A stretch of 64,000 bases of DNA, taken from NCBI GenBank assembly GCA_032173965.1, contig CM063284.1:111512410-111576409 (forward strand), in the 5' to 3' direction. Positions 38,634 through 51,270 of this stretch are shown piece by piece; the first letter of the stretch is position 1; each line of letters starts with the position of its first letter. The notes under the pieces were generated by a model. The model did not search any database. It was not told the origin of the DNA and saw nothing but the letters and a program-made list of their open reading frames with translations. Source of the stretch: Sitta carolinensis (Eukaryota > Chordata > Aves > Passeriformes > Sittidae). Position numbers and translations under genes: made by a program.

Positions 38634-39989
38634 AAACTTTCTGGTCTCAGAAAATGCATAGTGGAGACTAGAACAGAATAACTATAATACTTGCCAGTGT
38701 TCATAATACAGGTAAGAAATTTTAACATCCTCCAACCTGAGCTGTTCCCCTAGGCTAATGAGCCTGTCCTCTTAATTGCTCAAACTTCTGGCCATGTGCA
38801 GGCAAAAAAACACCACAAGTATTAAGCAACCCCCAGAACATCCTCCTGAGAACTATTTATACAAGATGCAGTGGTCAGTCAGGGCAGTAAAACAGTGGTT
38901 TGCAAGAAGCCCAAATAAAACCTTGGGTTGTCCTGAGCAGGATGGCCTGTGGCGAGTCAATGGGTAAACATTCTCAGTGCAGAATGAAAAAACAGGGAGA
39001 AACAGCGTAAACCAGATGAAGGCAAGTCTGTGAATAAATCCAAGCAAGCAATGTTGCCTGTGTTCTTATGCACTTTAATCCTTGTCATGTGTTTGAATTA
39101 GGATTATGCTTTTCTCCCATCCACCTTTAAGTCCTTCTCATCATTTGAAACTTACATAAAATATGGAATAAATCTATTTGAAGAAAAGTTCTCCTGTGCT
39201 GCAGGCTGTCTAAAGAAACCTCCATGTTATGATTAGATCTGTTATGGTTAGATCCTTAACAATTTATTTCAGTGGGAAAACTTCCATTGGATTTAATAGC
39301 AACAGGGTCTGAACTACATTTTCATGAATCATTTCAAAACAGATTGCCATTCAGGGATATTGGCTTCTTACCAAATGACTTTTTTAGTTAGATCATAAGG
39401 CAGATTGTCTTTGTTCCATGTTATATCCAGTCCCATGGATGTGGTCTTGAAAGCAATCTGAAACTTGGATAACTTTGGTGAAATAGCCTTAATACTTTAA
39501 CACATTATGCTACTATAGTGAATTATGTTTTGGGATAAAATGTTCTCACATGTCCTATAAAAAAAAAAAAAATTACACTGGATCTATTTCTGTAGAGTGG
39601 CTACAGCTCTCTGTCTCTGTTTGAGGTAAATTTATTAAAGTAAGACAGACCTACTTGATAAAATCCAAATGTAAGTACCCGGCATTATTCCATAAAAAGG
39701 CATTTTCAGCATGGTAAATGAAATGTCCTTGCTTGAAATTGCATTTAGAAACCAAGGTCTTTATTGCATCAACACAAGTGTGCAGCAGCAGTGGCACTCA
39801 CCAGCTGAGCAAAGTGTCCTTTGGGAGGCATTTGGGCAAGCTCGTGCTTGTGAAGGTTAGCAAGCATTTTTTACACTGTTTTGCACCATATTCTTGTATC
39901 CAATGTGTTCAGTCTAGAGGCTGAACCACTAGATGGTAAAATACCTGGTGGGGTGGTTTGCCTTAGAGGGTGCTGATTAATGGGTCATG

Positions 39990-40567
39990 CACTGCCTGGA
40001 GGTCTTACAAGGGGAGCACTGAGAGTCTATCACCAGAACTGGCCTGTTTAACATTTCCATAAATGACTTGGAGTAGACAGAGGAGTATGCTTTCAACAGA
40101 ATTGCAGATGTTGACAAACTGGAATGGTCAGGGCTGGACAATTCATGCTGTGAGGCTGGACAAGTGGGGCTTGTTCATCCTGGAGACGAGGAGGCTTTGG
40201 AGGCCCCTAACAGTGTGTGCCCTCCTCCTCACCCTCATCACTGCTGGAGATCATTGAGGACACGGAGCCATGGTCTCCACAACAGGGCATGGTGGGCAAG
40301 GAAAAATGGCACAAGATGAAATGAGATGTTCATGCTGGATATGAGGAAATACCTTCCTGCTACGAGGACTGTGGGGTGGTAGCACAGGCTGTCCGGGATG
40401 GCTGCACAGCCTTCATTCTTTGGAAGTCTTTAAGACCTTACAGGAGAAATGCACAAGCACCTCATTTGAGCTCACAGTTGAGTCCAGCTTCAGCAGGATG
40501 GTAGTCCATGGAACTGCTGAGATCCCTTCTGGCTTGAACAATCCTTGATTCTTATGATCCTATAGGT
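39990..40567 (+). mobile_element. CR1 LINE fragment with reverse-transcriptase relic
   Basis: It starts in ORF2. Frame 40044-40073 reads LFNISINDLE, matching the CR1 reverse-transcriptase motif LFNIFINDLD, and then hits a stop at 40074. In the same frame 40092-40124 reads FNRIADVDKLE, a decayed form of the catalytic LSKFADDTKLG box, with the second aspartate shifted. About 1 kb of normal CR1 is compressed, so an internal deletion follows near 40120-40155. The copy ends in the 3' block GAGATCCCTTCTGGCTTGAA and a TTCTTATGATCCTATA terminus. It is old and inactive. Confidence 0.88.
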
Positions 40568-42746
40568 ACAACTACAGTTTGGCTTGGTGTTTACCTGAAA
40601 AGCAATATATTGGTAAAGGCTTTCTTTAGCAAATTCTTTTTAAAGAATTTTTTTGCCTTCTTGTTTCCTACACCCCCAAAGCAAAGCTATTCTTTACACT
40701 GGCAGACAGAAGACTTTGTGAAAGAAATGTCACTGATGATGAGCTGTGAATCAGCATAGTCCTTAGTGTGTTCTCACATCTGCAAAAGCTCACTGATGAT
40801 AATGCAAGGTGTATAGTGGATGTAGGCAATACACACGCTTCATTATCCCAGGCAAAATCAAGATCACAGAAGCATACAATGAGATATCCCTCACGTTTTT
40901 ATAAGTGTCTCATTTGACAAAACGAGGGTATTTCAGAGATTTCTGCAATAACATAGAATATTTGCTTTCTGTGCAATGGAGAAAAGCTGTGAAGTTGTGA
41001 AGACTAAAGATCTACACTCTGCTATGAAATACACTCTAGAATTTACTGGAATAAAACCGTATTCACATTACTTTTATTTTAAACCATTTGGGATTTGTAC
41101 ATAGTTCACATGATTCAGGAAGTAGCTATTATCATTAATCATGTTTTCACATTGCATTCACTCTGCTAGGTCTATCATATTTCTAGACAAAGCTTAAGAC
41201 AGGCAAATATAGATTTTTATCTGTCCTATGGAAATGGAAAAGAGGCAGAGGACGAGCAGGAATTCACTCATTTAGGAACAATGAAATTCCTTTGGTGGAG
41301 TGTTTTACACAACAAGCAGCCACAGGGGCATAGTTCTGACAGCAGCTTGTCAGCACCTATGGTTTCCTTTGAGTTTCACCACTTGTACTTCATTAATTGG
41401 TAGCACTCAGTGAGGTTAAGAATGGAAAAAAATATTCTTGGGGATTTCAAAATTTTGTTTTCAGTAGCTGATACTAAATTCTGTACCCAGCCACTTTGAT
41501 TTGCAAGGTAAATTACTGCCCATTTTAACTCAAACATAATGCAGTTCAGAGAGGTTCATTTTTTTCATAAATTTGTGTTAATGGTCCCTTGAAATGTGGC
41601 TCCGTAATAATATGATGTTCCAAATTTTCATTGCCTGCAGTCTGTTTCATATAATTTGGAATAAGGCTATTCTTTTTTGGGATTCATTTAAATCCATCCC
41701 AGTTTAGAAGACGAAATTTGTCTCAGCTTTGTAGGTGCCATGTATAAAGTGCATTGTTATCTCAGCTCATTTACTCTCAGGCAGGTGCTCATATAACAAA
41801 CCATCATAATAACTGTCTTGGAGAAACAACCTTGTGTCTGTCAGGAGAGAGGACAAGAATTAATAGCATATGGAAAGAGTTACTTTTCCCACAGGGATGA
41901 AAGGTACCATGGTAAAACAGGATGTGGGCAAATGTATGCTCCAGTCATCTCTGTCTGTGGTTTGTGTCAGCCTCTGACTGACCAGGAGGTTCTGGCTTAT
42001 GGTGTGTCTAGATGAAAGTCAGAATAATTAATGTGTTTTTTTTTTGAAAACAGAAACTATAAAATAAGCTTATAACTAGAACGGTTCATTGATTTCAGTT
42101 ACAAGATTCTGGACTACTATAATTCCATATTAATTCCTCTTAAATTTTCAGAAAGTATCTTTATTTTCCATTTCACTCAACAGTCAGAAACAGTGGGTAC
42201 ATGTTTCTCAGTTTTGTATGTTCATATTTCCTGAAACTTTGCCTAGAACCTGAAAATTGTTAGAAAATACTGGACGAATCTGTATACGATTTGTGACCTA
42301 TCTTTGAAAGGACAATTTTTCTAGCTGCAAAAAACCAACCCTATTGCAATGATATGCGTAAGCACGAATTTCTCCAAAGTGCTTAACTTTAATCTATTTG
42401 ATATCAACCAGAATTCCAGAGGATTTCAGCCCAGATTAAAAATCTTTTTTTAACATGAAAAGTCATGCAAATTGATAAATTGATCTTACGACATCCTGCT
42501 GAGGATGACCAAGTCATGCATATGGTAGAGTTTATCACGTATCTCACACAAAGCAAGGCAATGCTTGATAAGCACTTTTATTGGGTAATTACACATTTTT
42601 TTTTTACATTTGCAAATAAAGGAGATTGATTTCCATCTTGAAGTAATTTACTAACGCATTATAAACTCGTCAAATGCTAACGTGGTGCAGTATGCCATAT
42701 CCTGTTTACTAAGTAATCCTTTGGCTGTCTGCTTTGTGTCTTTCAG

Positions 42747-42926
42747 GTTGAACCTGGAATTGTTCTCTGCCAGGGACGTCATGAAGCCTGGTGTCAGAGC
42801 ACTCCACCTGAAGGAAAACATTGCCTCCTTGGCTTGATTCCTTTCAAATACAAGCCATGGCTGATTCCCAGTGGTTTGCAGGCCCAAGCCAGAACATGCA
42901 GAGGTGTTCCAGGGAATTATTAAAAG
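42747..42926 (+). other. possible non-coding exon
   Basis: An acceptor with a pyrimidine tract (CTGCTTTGTGTCTTTCAG) ends at 42746, and AG|GTAAAAAT at 42926/42927 could be a donor. The longest frame (VEPGIVLCQGRHEAWCQ onward) runs 58 codons but stops at 42921 before the donor, so an internal coding exon is ruled out. It could be a non-coding RNA exon, a terminal exon or a chance match. Confidence 0.15.
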
Positions 42927-43290
42927 GTAAAAATGCTATCAAATTGATGTCATGCAATGTTTCTGGCTATTTATCAGATTTTTTTTTCTTTAAGCATCTG
43001 TTTGCGAAGATTATTTGGGATATATATGGAACTTGTTCTTGCTTTCTTTAACATGAAAAGCAGGTGTCCTTTAAAGAAAGGACCAGGTCCTTTCTAGCAC
43101 AAGGTCATCTATTGCATCAGGAGTTTGTGGAAAGAGCAACTATGAAATGATCCTATGGGGATGGCAGAAAGAGGGGAAAATGCCCTTCGGAGCCTTAAAG
43201 GTTCACTGAAACAGTAATTTAAAAGGATTTGAATCCAGTTGCTCATGACATTTCCCATGCCAATTCAAAGCTGGCCCCCTCTTTCTTCAC

Positions 43291-43314
43291 TTTTTTTTTT
43301 TTTTTTTTTTTTTT
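43291..43314. repeat. poly(T) tract, T24
   Basis: Run of 24 T. On the minus strand an AATAAA hexamer precedes the A tract by only a few bases. That is closer than a normal poly(A) signal, and no parent gene is recognised, so a retrocopy tail is not called. Confidence 0.85.
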
Positions 43315-46300
43315 CATTTTATTAGTGTATGCTTTTACAGGAAATGAGTTAACACAAATCATATTACAGACAAGATAAGAAACAAAGTCACTGTAAGTAA
43401 CATGCTAGGGTAAACAAGAATCAGACTAAAGGAATCCTTGCCATATGGGACACTCTCAAAAGTCATATAAAATCTCCTGATAAATGAAGTATTTATGGTA
43501 CTGAATTTCATATGACAACAAGAGTGAGTTCATCCTTTTCAGAAGGGATATTAAGACTGTGCTTTGAGTGGTGGGTCATGAGTGGGAGAGGCAGTGACTT
43601 AATTTCCACCTTGAGTATCCTAGTGGAAAGGAGAAGATGCATATGCACCTCCTACTGCATTGGAGTTCACACAGCAAAGCCCTATAAATTCTGCTTCAAA
43701 CAACAACAAAACTGGACACATGTAATAAAAACACATGGCCAGTTTTGTTTTGTAATATTATAATTTTTCATAATTTTCATGGTTTCTTTTATCCTGAATG
43801 GCAGTAGTATTCTACATCTTTTCTTATACAGAAGAAAAGTTCTTCAGTTCTGTTACTGTTCTTCAGTTTTCTTGCCTTAACTATATGGCACTTGGAGCTC
43901 CCTGTGAGCAAACAAGGATAATAGTATCTTTTTTTTGTCACTGTGGATGGTGGTAAAAACTATCCATGCATCATTGGTGGAGATTTGACCAGGACTTGCC
44001 CACTTGCCCACTTTATAACAAATTTTCAAGGATGAACTACCAGCAGCTGAGTGAATATTTAATAAAAATTGTGAACTTGCCTAAGTGACAAATGAAACCG
44101 TTCGTATGAACCTTTTAGGAAGACAAATATCTGCCTGCAATGAGAATTGTACAGTGGGAATTGTTTGGGTTTCAGTGGCCTGCACGAGTAATGGCATCAG
44201 TAAGTGCAGGGTTGTATACTTGTGTATGATACATATACTTGTTTCCTCACAGTGATGTTATCATAAATGTAATTAATACAAAATGTGCTAAGGCCCTAAA
44301 ACCAAAATTTCTGAGTGATAGTCTGAAGTGCATACCAGTCTGAAGATATGATACAGCATAAACTAGTGTGTTTTTTTAGTTCTCAGCTGTTCACAGCAAT
44401 AAAACTAGAAAGCACACTAGCAACATCTACAGCCAAAGTTCCTTTAAAATTCACTTTACAGGCTCAGGCTGTGGAGTCATATGCAGAGTTCATGTGTCCT
44501 GTCACTGTCCTGCTTTATAATGCAGAGCAAATAGGTGTTGGAGGAAGCAAAAGGGGGAAAGGAAGGCTGATACCAGGACACTCCAAAGAGAGCTGTCTGT
44601 AGAGTAAAGCTGATGCTCCCTGAAAATTGTAGTAGGCTCGTGGTTTTCTCAATCCTCAGAGCTCTTTCATGATATGTTCTCTTGGAGCCTTTTTAAAGGG
44701 ATGAAGGAAGAAGTTTGTTTCCCTGACACTTTCAGCATAAATGAGCTGTTAGACTGTTTTGAATAAAACTAAGATAACATTATAAATGGTTGACAAGGAA
44801 GAATCAAATAGCTTTTTTGGCTAGTTGGTACCTCACTCTAGTGAACCACATATAGAAAGGTTGTCTGGGAGCAAGAATTGTGTTCTGGGGTGCTCTAACA
44901 ACACCCCTTCTTGCCCCAGTGTTTTCCCAGTGGCTTGAGGACTTTCCTGATGAATTCTGAGTGCCTTGTCCCCAGCAAGGACCACAGGTGACTTTGCTGT
45001 TCTGCTGTTCTCACCAACACTGGGAAGGGAATGCTCTGCAGTCATCCTCTGAAACAAGCCTCCAGTAATGTGATGTGTCATGGAATTCATGTATTCATAA
45101 CCAGAAGCAGTTAGGTTTTCCATCTTACTCATAAAATTACAGCTCTTGAAGCACGTAACTCTTAAGACCAAGATGACAAATGATGTGAACTACTTAAAGG
45201 AGAAGGGTGCTGTTCAACCTTTTACCCTATGAAACCCAAGGAAATCCCATATGGACATGACATGACCACAGTAGAAAAATGAATAATTATTTACCCATCT
45301 GGTACATCAGTAATGTTAAAGTGGAGGTTTGCCTGACACATCTTAAAAAGGTGGCTTGGGGAAGATGTAAAAAATAATTGCCATGATATTTTTATTGAGA
45401 GTTGCCTTGGATGTAATTATTGATTCTCAAATACGGTTGTTGCGTTTTTCCCCCTCTGGAACAAAAATGTTGTTATTAGGTTAAATAGAATGGAGTAACA
45501 AGCTAACGAAGGGAAAGAAACAAACAATCTTCTAAGCTTGCATGAAGGCAGTGGCAGTTCATAATTCTTTAATAATGTTTCTCATTTATATGTTTTTTGT
45601 ACCATTTTTTTCTCATGAAATAAGCATGGATGAAACACTGTAAATTCGGTCCAAATGTAAAAGTTATTCAGTACCTGGCCACACTTGGAAACTGTAGCAA
45701 TGAGAGTTGCTGTACACAGATGAAGTGTTGTTATGTTTCATAACACATATGAATGATTCTGACCCTTTGAAGTGAAAAGGTCAATGCCAGTTCTTACAAA
45801 AGCAAGGACAGTGCCCAAGCGATGTTGGCTGGAATTTGCATGGGCCTACAAATGCACTTTAGTGTTGGCCCGTAGCAAACACGTAGATATTCCAATTTTA
45901 TTAAAGAAAAACACAGACGTGCCTCCCCCTCTCCCCCAGATCTCCCAGATCTTTTTAGTGGGGCTCAATTTTTCTCCTACTCTTTGTGACCTGGATGGTT
46001 ACCCACTGGGGTTCCAGATGAGATCACCAAACACATTTTTCCATGGGTGACCTAAATATGAAGCTGTTATCTTCCCCAGCTGAGCAAGCAGTAGAAAATA
46101 AAAACAAAAGCAACTACTAAAGAAAACTTCTTGGCTTCAGAATTGTTAAAGAGGAAGCAAGCTGTAGCTGAGAAGCAAGTTTCCAAAACAAAGATTTCTT
46201 TAGAGTAATACATTTGACACTTTGCCACAGTCAGAGTTCTGTGCATGCCTGGGAAACCTTTGCAGAGTTCAGTTTGAGGAACATGTGGCTGGTGAACTTG

Positions 46301-48086
46301 ATGCATTGATGAGCATGATTGACTTACTGTGTGCAGTGCAGAGGGTTGAGGGACTGGCTGGCCCCCTTCATGTCTCCTACAGTAGTGATGATACTTGAAC
46401 ATCAGAATAAAACAGGCTATTCTTTTGCACTACAGCTGAAGTGCCTCCCCTGTTGGCCCCAGTGACCGCAGCTGAGCTGAGCTGTTATGAATGCGTTAGC
46501 CCAGAGTCTGCTGAGAGCTATAAATGCCATGCCCTCAATGACATGCCCTCCTGGCTAGGTGGAATTCATTCTTCAGAGTGAAGTGACCTGAGGATAGGAC
46601 CACTGCCTTCCTTCCCAGGCCGTTTCTGCCAGAGAAACAGCATGAGCCTCTAAATGCATATTGAGGAGTTGTTGGGAAGTCCCTTAGCTCTCTTTTGTCT
46701 TGGCAGCTCTAGACTGTGGCTCCAGATCCTCCTCCAGTGGGAAAAGACAGAGTTATGCTTCTGCCTAATTTCTGTGAGACCAAATCTGAAAAAGGAGCCA
46801 TTCTTTCATTTCCACATATGTTACAATGTACTGGTGCAGGGCCACTGTGGGGTAATGAAGTGGTTCTTTGACATGATGAAAAGATTAGACATATCATCAC
46901 TTGTGTTTTGCTGCTCCATCTTCTTTGCCAGAGGTTACTTCATAATGTAAAGCACAGTAAAACAAGAAGACATGGAGGATTTGAGGAGAAATCTGTAGGT
47001 AATGAATTTCTTTTCCCTGTCTGTGGACATCTGGGATATAACATGGAGGGTGATGATACTCCATGGTCAGCAGCAACACCTTTGCTGCCATGCTTTGTAT
47101 CCTCTGATTGTTTCCCTCTTCAGGCATGTGTAATGGATGACAATGTGCTCTCTACCAAGGTGCTTTTTTCTGAGATGTAGTTTATTCCTTGTTTTATGTA
47201 ATTTTTCTGCATATTTGTGACTGATGAATACCATGTTCCTCCCAGGGACTGTTCTGGTGTTGGTGGCCTTTTTGCCTTTGCCTTCACTTTTGCCAGGGAA
47301 AATCAGGGAGCAGTTTTTCCATACGGTGGCTAAATCCTCCTGGTGTCCATTGAAGTAAAGCAGGTGCATGTCGGTGTCTTGTTAGACCAGGATCTGTCCC
47401 CTCTAAGTCCTTTGATGAAAAAAGGGGAAGAGACTCAAAAGCTGGAATGCTGCCCAGCAGTCTTAATTTCTGCCTTGAACACAGCTGTAAGACAGTTTTC
47501 CTGGAGAAACTACTAGGTTGACAAATACCACTGAGTAGTCTGTTTGGGAATTTTACCATAACAAATAAGCCATTTTGTTCACGCCTGAGGCTCTCAGATC
47601 TGTACCATACGTACCTCTCCTCCTGTCATGCTGAAAGTTGGATTCCCTGTTTGCCTCTGTACTCTTACCTACACAGCTGTTAGCCATTACTCTGCATTTT
47701 CTTTGTCTATCTTTTAGCTGAAGGAAAATTTTTTTTGCTTGAATTAATTTGACTGGGATAAAGTAATTATGCAGAAACCACAATATCTCTGATGGTAAGC
47801 AGACTGTACAGAATATAACTGTCTAAGCAGAAATGGGTAAAATTTGGTTTTATGCTACTTCTGTTGGGGATGTGACATTTTTGGCATTGTGTCTGCATTT
47901 TTGTGTGTATTTTTTCACCTAGGAAACCCCAAGTCTTCCCACCCATCAAGTTTACTGAAACTTCAGCATTTGTGGTTGACTGAAATAGTTACTTTGAATC
48001 CAAAGTGAAATTTAAATAAAAAATATTGTAGGTAAAGTTGTCAAAAATCTTTGTAGTTTACCATATTTGTTCAAACTGTTTCAACA

Positions 48087-48234
48087 CAGTTGAATGCCCC
48101 ATCCCTGGAAGCATTTAAGGCTAGGCTGGGTGGGTATTTGACCAACTTGGTCTATGGGAGATGTCCATTTCCTATGGAACAAGAGTATCTCTAAAGGTCC
48201 CTTGCAATCCAAACCATTCTATGGTTTTATGATC
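48087..48234 (+). mobile_element. CR1 LINE 3' end
   Basis: About 150 bp of CR1 3' sequence. It starts at the conserved ATGCCCCATCCCTGGAAGCA block, passes through GGTCCCTTGCAATCCAAACC and ends in ATTCTATGGTTTTATGAT, a slightly decayed octamer-type terminus. It is 5'-truncated. Confidence 0.92.
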
Positions 48235-48804
48235 ATACGTTAGGGATATGCTACGCAAGAGTGTATTGATTATGTGATTGCCTTACTCAATTTTTTTTTG
48301 ATGCAAATGAAGTGTTCATAGTACTTAATTTGAATTTTCAGGACAAAGTTGGGAATCTAAGATCCTTTCAAAAGATAAAATATATCCAAAGGATGTGGTC
48401 TTCATCTGTAGCTAAAACGTTATCAGAGGTTGGACTTGCAGAAATGCCTACTGACTGAAAAATGGCTTCCCATCCAAAGACATTTCAAAAGATCTAATAC
48501 CCTGAAAACCAGATTCAATATATCTTAAAAAAACCCCTAATTACCTCTGAAGGCCTTGTTCTGAAAGGTGAGTTAAAGCCTGCTGCTCTGTGTAATCACT
48601 CAAATGTGTTTTGTAAGCTTTCATTAAAAATGTCCAGCTGGCCTGAGTCAAGCTGCACAGGCCTGCAGAGCAAGCATTGCGCTGGGATGCTCCCAGTGAG
48701 CCCGGTGGGACTCCAGCACTCTTGTAGATCTGGATGTGAAAACCAACTTCAGAGGGGCTGGGAGCGCTGGCAAGAATGCTGAGAGTTACATCTTTCCACT
48801 TCAG

Positions 48805-49063
48805 AAACTCAAGGGAGATATTAAACATCCGCTTGATCAGCAGCAACCTCCCTGCTCCAACTCTCCCTCAAAGGATGTCATGTCTAATGGAGCTGAACTG
48901 CCAGAAAGCTGCACCTGAGCAAGGAGGATTTCTGCCTCAGGTTAGTCCATGGTCCAGATCCAGAAGAACTGCCAGAGGAGGGAGCCAGACTTCATTTCTG
49001 TTGGCAATATTTATTTTGCTGCTGTTTGCAGTGCTCCTGCACATTCTTCTTCCTTTGTGGTAG
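48805..49063 (+). other. ORF-dense patch with a hydrophobic C-terminal reading
   Basis: Several overlapping frames are open here. One ends at 49063 with a basic stretch (WSRSRRTARGG) followed by about 22 hydrophobic residues (SFLLAIFILLLFAVLLHILL) and then PLW-stop, the layout of a tail anchor. A possible acceptor (CACTTCAG) ends at 48804, and CAG|GTTAGT at 48940/48941 could be either acceptor or donor. No poly(A) signal is seen just downstream and no family is recognised. This could be the terminal exon of an unknown gene or chance T-rich coding. Confidence 0.15.
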
Positions 49064-50078
49064 GAGGAAGCCAGGTACAGAACAGTGTGTTACTTGTGAA
49101 CTACTTTTACCCAATGGTCCTGCTTTAGATTCCCTGCTTGTGAGGTGGTATGGGAAGGGAGATACTCTGCTCTCCTCAATCAGAAGACATAGTAGAGCAG
49201 CTGTTCCCAGTAACAATAATGACACTATTGCTGAGACAAACATTTTCACAATGATGCATGGGAACGCTAAATCCAAACCACATTGTTTAGCTAATGCATG
49301 CTTTCGCTCTGCTAAAGGGGAATGTCACATAACTGAAAGTAAATTGAAGAGATCAGAGTTTAGAAAATATGACAAAGTTGAAAACTTAAAGCTGTAATAC
49401 ACAGTAACATCTTTTAGCAGTGAAATCAATGATCCAAAGTGGTGTGTGTATGTGTATTTTATGGCAGTTTATTAGGTATGACTCCCCTCTGGCCAGTCCA
49501 GTGAACAGACACTGTTGTGAGTCAGGAATGCTTTCTGCCAAGCACTTCAGTGAAACTGAGTATAGCATATAGATCTCCTTTCCCACAGAACATATCAGGC
49601 ATTGCAACATATCATAGATATGTCAGACTGTAGGTATGGTTTCTGGCATTTTTCTTTAATCTGCACTCCCAGCTGGGACTAATGAAATACTGCTCTCAAG
49701 GCTTGTGCATGCATGTGTATTCTGAGAGTCCTCACACACTGTTTTAATAAGGTAATACTTTTATTTTCCTTACCAAGAGGAAAGGTACTTGCCTTCAGTA
49801 ATGATATGGTGCAACAGCTTAGAGAAAGGAAAGTTAAAGATGAATAGAGACCTGAAATATCTAATTCATAAATTAATTACTGAGCTAGTGATATCTACCT
49901 TAATATTGTGACAGCCTTGCTGCTGGCACTTTCAAAATAACTGATATGGGTTTGAAAGATTGTTGGAGAGCATTTTCCTTTTGGCACTGTTGTGGAGAGA
50001 TTGCTAAGTTCAGATCACAAGAATGCAAAGTTACTCAATCAAACACAGAAGTCTGCTAAGTTCATGAGATAAAAATAC

Positions 50079-50111
50079 TTTTTTTTTTTTTTCTTTTTTT
50101 TTTTTCTTTTT
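50079..50111. repeat. T-rich tract
   Basis: About 33 bp of T interrupted by two C residues. Confidence 0.85.
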
Positions 50112-50152
50112 CTTACCAGAGGACCATGGTCAACTTTGCCCCTTACTTTTCA

Positions 50153-50187
50153 TTGTGCCTTTGCTGTAATTTGTGCCTTTGCTGTAA
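50153..50187. repeat. 18-bp tandem repeat, about two copies
   Basis: The unit TTGTGCCTTTGCTGTAAT occurs head to tail at 50153-50170 and 50171-50187, the second copy lacking the last T. Confidence 0.95.
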
Positions 50188-50738
50188 GTTCTGCACAACA
50201 GTGATTCTACCAGGTCTGATCAAAGCCAGAAACACCTTTGGCAGTGGTTTGGAAGCTTCATCTGAGTTCAGCCAGCAAAGAAGAAAAAAGCAGAGGGGAA
50301 GCACATCAAGGACTTGAAAACTATTTTTAGGTGTGCAGACCAGGGAGCTGACAGCAATATCTGATGGCAATACCAAAGTGCCTTTGTGATTACTTGGTTT
50401 TCATGTTAGAGGGTAGAGTCTGTCAGCACATTGATTGTTTTTACTGTCCAGCCTCCTGCTTTTGAAGAGTTGCTCTAGTTGATTTCAATGATACACTATA
50501 CAGTAATCTTGCCTATTTAAATAAATGGAAATCAGTACTTTCAACAAAAGCCCTGGACGTTATGATCCTCCCATGCATTGTCAGGGTCCTGGGGCACTGT
50601 AGCTCATGAATAACACAGATGGGGGAAGGTTTATAGAGTCTGTGACAGTGGTTTTATTTCATATCCGAAATGCGAAAGGCTTCTTCCAAAGAACATTATA
50701 TGATACTTTAAAATAAGTAGGCCTGTTTGGCCTTACAG

Positions 50739-50840
50739 ATAATAGTGCAGGTGCCGCAGGACTTTGTGATGGAGCTCTTTGGAGGGAAAACTGGAGTATT
50801 GCAGAGGCTGTGTGCTAACCCCAAAGGCCAAATTAAAAAC
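50739..50840 (+). CDS. possible internal coding exon, gene unknown
   Basis: An acceptor (CTGTTTGGCCTTACAG) ends at 50738 and a modest donor (AAC|GTATGC) follows at 50841. The 102-bp interval is open in phase 0 (34 codons), beginning IIVQVPQDFVMELFGG and ending NPKGQIKN. By my count 19 of 34 third positions are G or C, above the AT-rich surroundings, and one CpG is present, both mildly in favour of coding. The same frame stays open to about 51143, so an alternative is a longer chance ORF. No domain is recognised. It shares strand and phase with the exon at 56641, so both could belong to one plus-strand gene; that is inference. Confidence 0.25.
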
Positions 50841-51270
50841 GTATGCAGCTACACTGCAGCATGTGGGTGGCTTTTAGGCAAGTGCAAAGTGTTGTTAAAT
50901 GTCGAAATCAAATATAGGCATGGGGAAAACTCGTGTGTGAATGGAAAGACTGATCACATACTTGTCCTGCTGTTTAAATGTGTGGTAGGCTCCTCTGAAA
51001 TTGAAAGTCTGCTTAGTAGCAAGCCAAATACAAATCTGATTTTAAGTCTTCATACATTTCTAAAATCTAGCTTTTCTGCAGATCTGAAAAATAAAGTTTG
51101 CATTTACAATTTATTAACATCTGCCTTTGCATTTTCATGTTGAGGCTGTGGACTTGCTGTCTGCTCATTCACCCTGATGATGTTCCCTATAAAACCTGAC
51201 AACTGGCAACTAAAGTAATGAGTATTAACTTCAAAACATAGGCCTGATGTAGAAGAAATCTCTGTATTGC

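Larger units (their letters stand above)
28736..39989. other. unique non-coding DNA
   Basis: Eleven kilobases without a recognisable gene. It contains T24 (31422-31445), a minus-strand exon-like segment (31145-31248), an A-rich tract near 37300, C15 (38619-38633) and an A tract near 39560. The 37900-38080 stretch carries several homeodomain-type TAATTA/ATTA motifs, but these are frequent in AT-rich DNA. No RNA gene is seen. Confidence 0.55.
40568..48086. other. unique non-coding DNA
   Basis: Contains an exon-like segment with an in-frame stop (42747-42926) and T24 (43291-43314). Otherwise only short frames and AT-rich DNA. No repeat family or RNA gene is recognised. Confidence 0.55.

Noticed and set aside
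42465..42472. POU octamer ATGCAAAT (also at 62700 and, reversed, at 2584 and 60069)
   Set aside because: A few 8-base matches are expected by chance in 64 kb of AT-rich DNA, and they are not clustered.
43291..43340. Possible retrocopy tail (minus-strand AATAAA followed by A24)
   Set aside because: The hexamer sits only a few bases from the A tract and the upstream minus-strand sequence resembles no gene I know.
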